16,312 nucleotides of DNA from CAYJDG01 sp964368875 (GTDB taxonomy: Bacteria > Pseudomonadota > Alphaproteobacteria > Micavibrionales > Micavibrionaceae): positions 1 to 16,312 of the forward strand of contig CAYJDG010000047.1 in assembly GCA_964368875.1 (NCBI GenBank). The letters are read 5' to 3'. Position numbers and translations under genes: made by a program. The notes below the pieces were generated by a model. The model made no database searches. It was not told the DNA's origin and worked only from the letters and a program-made list of their open reading frames with translations. Below, piece after piece: positions 13,672 to 16,312 of the stretch. How positions within the stretch are numbered: position 1 is the stretch's first letter; every line of letters starts with the position of its first letter.

Positions 13672-16260
13672 TCACGCCACCACCACGCTGACAATCCGGT
13701 TCGGCACGGCAACAACTTTTTTAACCGTTTTGCCATCGAGCGCCTTTTTCACGCTGTCATTGGCCATCGCCGCAGCTTCGGTTGCCTTCGCATCCATATC
13801 GCGTGGCAATGTAATCGTCGCCTTCACCTTGCCATTGACCTGAACCGCAATCGTAACCGTTTCGTCAGCCAGATATTTGGGATCAGCCTCCGGCCACGGG
13901 GTGCGGGCTAGAATGGTTTTATGGCCCAAAATTTCCCACAATTCTTCCGTCACGTGCGGAATCATCGGATTTAAGCCCTGAATCAGCAGGTCGAGGGCTT
14001 GCCGGAAGCCAGAGTAATCCGCATCGATCTTGTTATAGAAGACGCTGTGGATTTTGGTCGCCTCGAGCGCGTTCGAAAGCTCGCGCAGCCGGGCAACCGC
14101 CTTGTTCATATGAAAGGCTTCGATATCTTTGGCGACTGCAGCAATCGTCTGATGGGCCTTTTTGAGAATATCCTCGATTTCAGGGCTCATAGGCCCTTTG
14201 ACGAAGTCTTTGCCGGCCTCTGGAATATCATGGCACAGGGTGTGCAGCGCGTTGATATACCGCCACGCCCCTTTCAGGCCGGATTCAGACCATTCCAGAT
14301 CGCGGTCGGGCGGGCTGTCTGAAAGGATAAACAGACGCGCAGCATCCGCGCCGTAGGAATCCAGAATATCCTGCGGATCGATCGTGTTGCGCTTGGACTT
14401 GGACATTTTCTCGACGCGCCCCATCGTTACGGGAGAGCCATCTTCTGTCTTGATCCATTGGCCGTTTGGGCCTTGCGAGACATCTTTCGGATAGAGCCAG
14501 CCGCCCTTTTCATCCTTAAAGGTGGCGTGATTGACCATGCCTTGCGTGTAAAGTCCAGTGAACGGCTCATCGAATTTGCTTTCGTTCGGGAAGTAGCCGC
14601 ATTCCTTAAGGGCGCGGGTAAAGAAGCGCGAATAAAGAAGGTGCAGCACGGCGTGCTCAACCCCGCCGATATACTGATCGACAGGAAGCCAGTAGGCTGC
14701 GGCCTCTTTCGAAAAGCCAGTGGTTTTGTTGTGGGGATCGGCGTAACGCGCGAAATACCAGCTGGATTCAAAGAATGTGTCAAAAGTATCGGTTTCACGT
14801 TCCGCAGGTTTGCTGCAGGACGGACAGGTCGTCTTTTTCCAGGTCGGGTGACGCGCCAACGGGTTTCCGGGGGCATCGAAGGTGACATCATCGGGCAGCT
14901 CAACTGGCAGCTGGGCGTCCGGAACCGGGACGACACCGCAATCAGCACAATGTATCATCGGGATTGGGCAACCCCAATAGCGCTGGCGGGACACACCCCA
15001 GTCGCGCAGGCGGTATTGCGTCACGCCCGTACCGCGGCCGAGGCTCTCCATCTTGGCAATTGCTGCGGAAATTGCTGCATCGACATCAAGCCCGTCAAGG
15101 AACCCGGAGCCCGTCAGTTTACCAGGCCCGGTATATGGCTCTTTCTGCACATCGACGGCCTCGCCCTCGGGGGCTACCACGGCTTTGATAGGGAGTTTGT
15201 ATTTAGTAGCGAAATCATGGTCGCGCTGGTCATGCGCCGGACAGCCGAAAATAGCGCCGGTGCCGTAATCCATGAGCACGAAATTGGCGATATAGATCGG
15301 CAATTTGATCGACGCATCGAATGGATGAACCACGAAATGGCCAGTATTAAAGCCAATCTTTTCAGCCTGTTCGATGGCTGCTTCCGAGGTGCCATTGGCC
15401 TGACATTTCGCGATAAAGTCTGCAAAACCGGGCTTGCCCTCGGCGAGCGTCTTGATCAGGGGGTGGTCTGGGGCGATCGCCACGAAGGAGGCGCCGAACA
15501 GAGTATCCGGGCGGGTCGTAAAGACTTCCAGCTGGTCGGGGCTGTCCACGATATCGAATTTAAACTGGAGGCCCTGCGATTTGCCTATCCAGTTTTCCTG
15601 CATCAGGCGGACTTTGTCCGGCCAGCGGTCGAGGGTTTTGAGAGCTGAAATCAGGTCTTCGGCGTAATGGGTGATCTTCAGTGCCCATTGATTGAGCTTA
15701 CGACGCTCAACCGGAGCTCCGGTACGCCAGCCTTTACCATCGATGACCTGCTCGTTGGCGAGAACCGTGTTATCGACCGGGTCCCAGTTAACAACGGATT
15801 CTTTGCGGTAGGCGAGGCCTTTTTTATAGAAATCGATGAACATTTTCTGTTCATGGCGGTAGTAGTCCGGCGAACAGGTCGCCACTTCGCGCGACCAGTC
15901 GATGGACAGACCCATCTGCTTCAACTGGGTGCGCATCGCTGCGATGTTTTCATAGGTCCAGGTTTTAGGATGCGCGCCGCGCTCGATGGCGGCGTTTTCT
16001 GCTGGCAGACCAAAGGCATCCCAGCCCATCGGATGAAGAACGTTAAACCCCTGCGCTGTGCGGTAACGGGCAACGACATCCCCTAAAGTATAGTTGCGGA
16101 CATGGCCAACATGGATGCGTCCCGACGGGTACGGGAACATCTCAAGGACGTAGTATTTCTCTTTGGATGGGTCTTCCTTGACAGCGAAACAGGCCTGATC
16201 GTCCCAGGTTTTACGCCATTTGTCTTCGGTCTCGCGGATATTGTAGCGGGTCACAGTCAT
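13672..16260 (-). CDS. leuS: Leucyl-tRNA synthetase
   Basis: LeuS charges tRNA(Leu) with leucine and edits mischarged products. The 862-residue class I enzyme has the HIGH motif as HVGH (50-53, after PYPSGRI), the CP1 editing domain with TTRPDT (248-253) and an HDQRDHDF segment (343-350), two CxxC pairs of the zinc-binding ZN1 module (C438/C441 and C479/C482), and the catalytic KMSKS loop (618-622). The C-terminal anticodon-binding and LSD regions are present (ends in RIVSVVVA). Length is normal for bacteria. ATG 16260 has GGAGAG upstream. It is the first gene of the leuS-lptE-holA operon, with 50 bases to lptE. Confidence 0.98.
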   Translation of the reverse strand: MTVTRYNIRETEDKWRKTWDDQACFAVKEDPSKEKYYVLEMFPYPSGRIHVGHVRNYTLGDVVARYRTAQGFNVLHPMGWDAFGLPAENAAIERGAHPKTWTYENIAAMRTQLKQMGLSIDWSREVATCSPDYYRHEQKMFIDFYKKGLAYRKESVVNWDPVDNTVLANEQVIDGKGWRTGAPVERRKLNQWALKITHYAEDLISALKTLDRWPDKVRLMQENWIGKSQGLQFKFDIVDSPDQLEVFTTRPDTLFGASFVAIAPDHPLIKTLAEGKPGFADFIAKCQANGTSEAAIEQAEKIGFNTGHFVVHPFDASIKLPIYIANFVLMDYGTGAIFGCPAHDQRDHDFATKYKLPIKAVVAPEGEAVDVQKEPYTGPGKLTGSGFLDGLDVDAAISAAIAKMESLGRGTGVTQYRLRDWGVSRQRYWGCPIPMIHCADCGVVPVPDAQLPVELPDDVTFDAPGNPLARHPTWKKTTCPSCSKPAERETDTFDTFFESSWYFARYADPHNKTTGFSKEAAAYWLPVDQYIGGVEHAVLHLLYSRFFTRALKECGYFPNESKFDEPFTGLYTQGMVNHATFKDEKGGWLYPKDVSQGPNGQWIKTEDGSPVTMGRVEKMSKSKRNTIDPQDILDSYGADAARLFILSDSPPDRDLEWSESGLKGAWRYINALHTLCHDIPEAGKDFVKGPMSPEIEDILKKAHQTIAAVAKDIEAFHMNKAVARLRELSNALEATKIHSVFYNKIDADYSGFRQALDLLIQGLNPMIPHVTEELWEILGHKTILARTPWPEADPKYLADETVTIAVQVNGKVKATITLPRDMDAKATEAAAMANDSVKKALDGKTVKKVVAVPNRIVSVVVA

Positions 16261-16280
16261 AACTCTCCAGTAAAGAGAGA

Positions 16281-16310
16281 GTTATAGCGGGTGGAAGGCC
16301 TGTGTATCAA
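16281..16310 (-). promoter_or_regulatory. Probable promoter of the leuS-lptE-holA operon
   Basis: On the minus strand TTGATA (16310-16305, 5/6 to the -35 consensus) is followed after 18 bases by TATAAC (16286-16281, 5/6 to the -10 consensus). Transcription would start near 16274, giving a leader of about 14 bases that still contains the GGAGAG ribosome binding site. An inverted repeat, AACTCTC (16261-16267) with GAGAGTT (16277-16283), overlaps the -10 box and the ribosome binding site. Confidence 0.55.
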
Positions 16311-16312
16311 GG

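Noticed and set aside
14791..14800. GGTTTCACGT inside leuS, resembling half of a parS site
   Set aside because: The second half is TCCGCA, so there is no palindrome. It is explained by coding for ERET in LeuS.
14458..15648. Long plus-strand open frame of 396 codons opposite leuS
   Set aside because: It is the complement of conserved LeuS catalytic and editing sequence, with no recognisable domain of its own; a shadow frame.

Overview
The window looks like a chromosomal segment from an alphaproteobacterium of moderate GC content. The order rho / mnmE / mnmG / rsmG / parA / parB, followed by an opposing leuS-lptE-holA operon, is the conserved near-origin neighbourhood of that class. The LptE lipoprotein shows a Gram-negative outer membrane, and the small protein before mnmE resembles DUF6489, which I know mainly from alphaproteobacteria. 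I cannot place it below class level. No rRNA, tRNA, mobile element or CRISPR array was seen.

Layout. Bases 1-461 hold the 5' part of an unrecognised minus-strand gene that runs off the left edge. Bases 462-852 are a long non-coding leader with a near-consensus promoter and a very C-rich, G-poor stretch in front of rho (853-2109), which ends at a strong intrinsic terminator. A small predicted exported protein (2373-2801) follows. It converges on a minus-strand gene (2912-4624) for an unusual membrane protein with eight CxxC motifs, six of the seven steps between them being exactly 11 residues. From 4733 the plus strand carries a DUF6489-like gene, mnmE, a histidine-phosphatase-like gene, mnmG, rsmG, parA and parB. 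On the minus strand, leuS, lptE and holA form an operon read inward from the right edge, and an unrecognised gene (11446-11976) lies between holA and parB.

How it works together. MnmE and MnmG form the complex that modifies U34 of certain tRNAs, and RsmG methylates 16S rRNA. ParA and ParB form the chromosome segregation system. Its parS sites are present: two perfect GTTTCACGTGAAAC palindromes, one inside mnmG and one inside rsmG, both read in frame as VSRET, plus a 14/16 degenerate copy at the start of rsmG. The window therefore holds a complete centromere plus its partition proteins. LptE (LPS export), HolA (clamp loader delta) and LeuS complete a housekeeping set. The parts that ordinary annotation would not explain are the eight-CxxC membrane protein, the three unrecognised small or partial genes, the rut-like rho leader and a perfect DnaA box just before mnmG.
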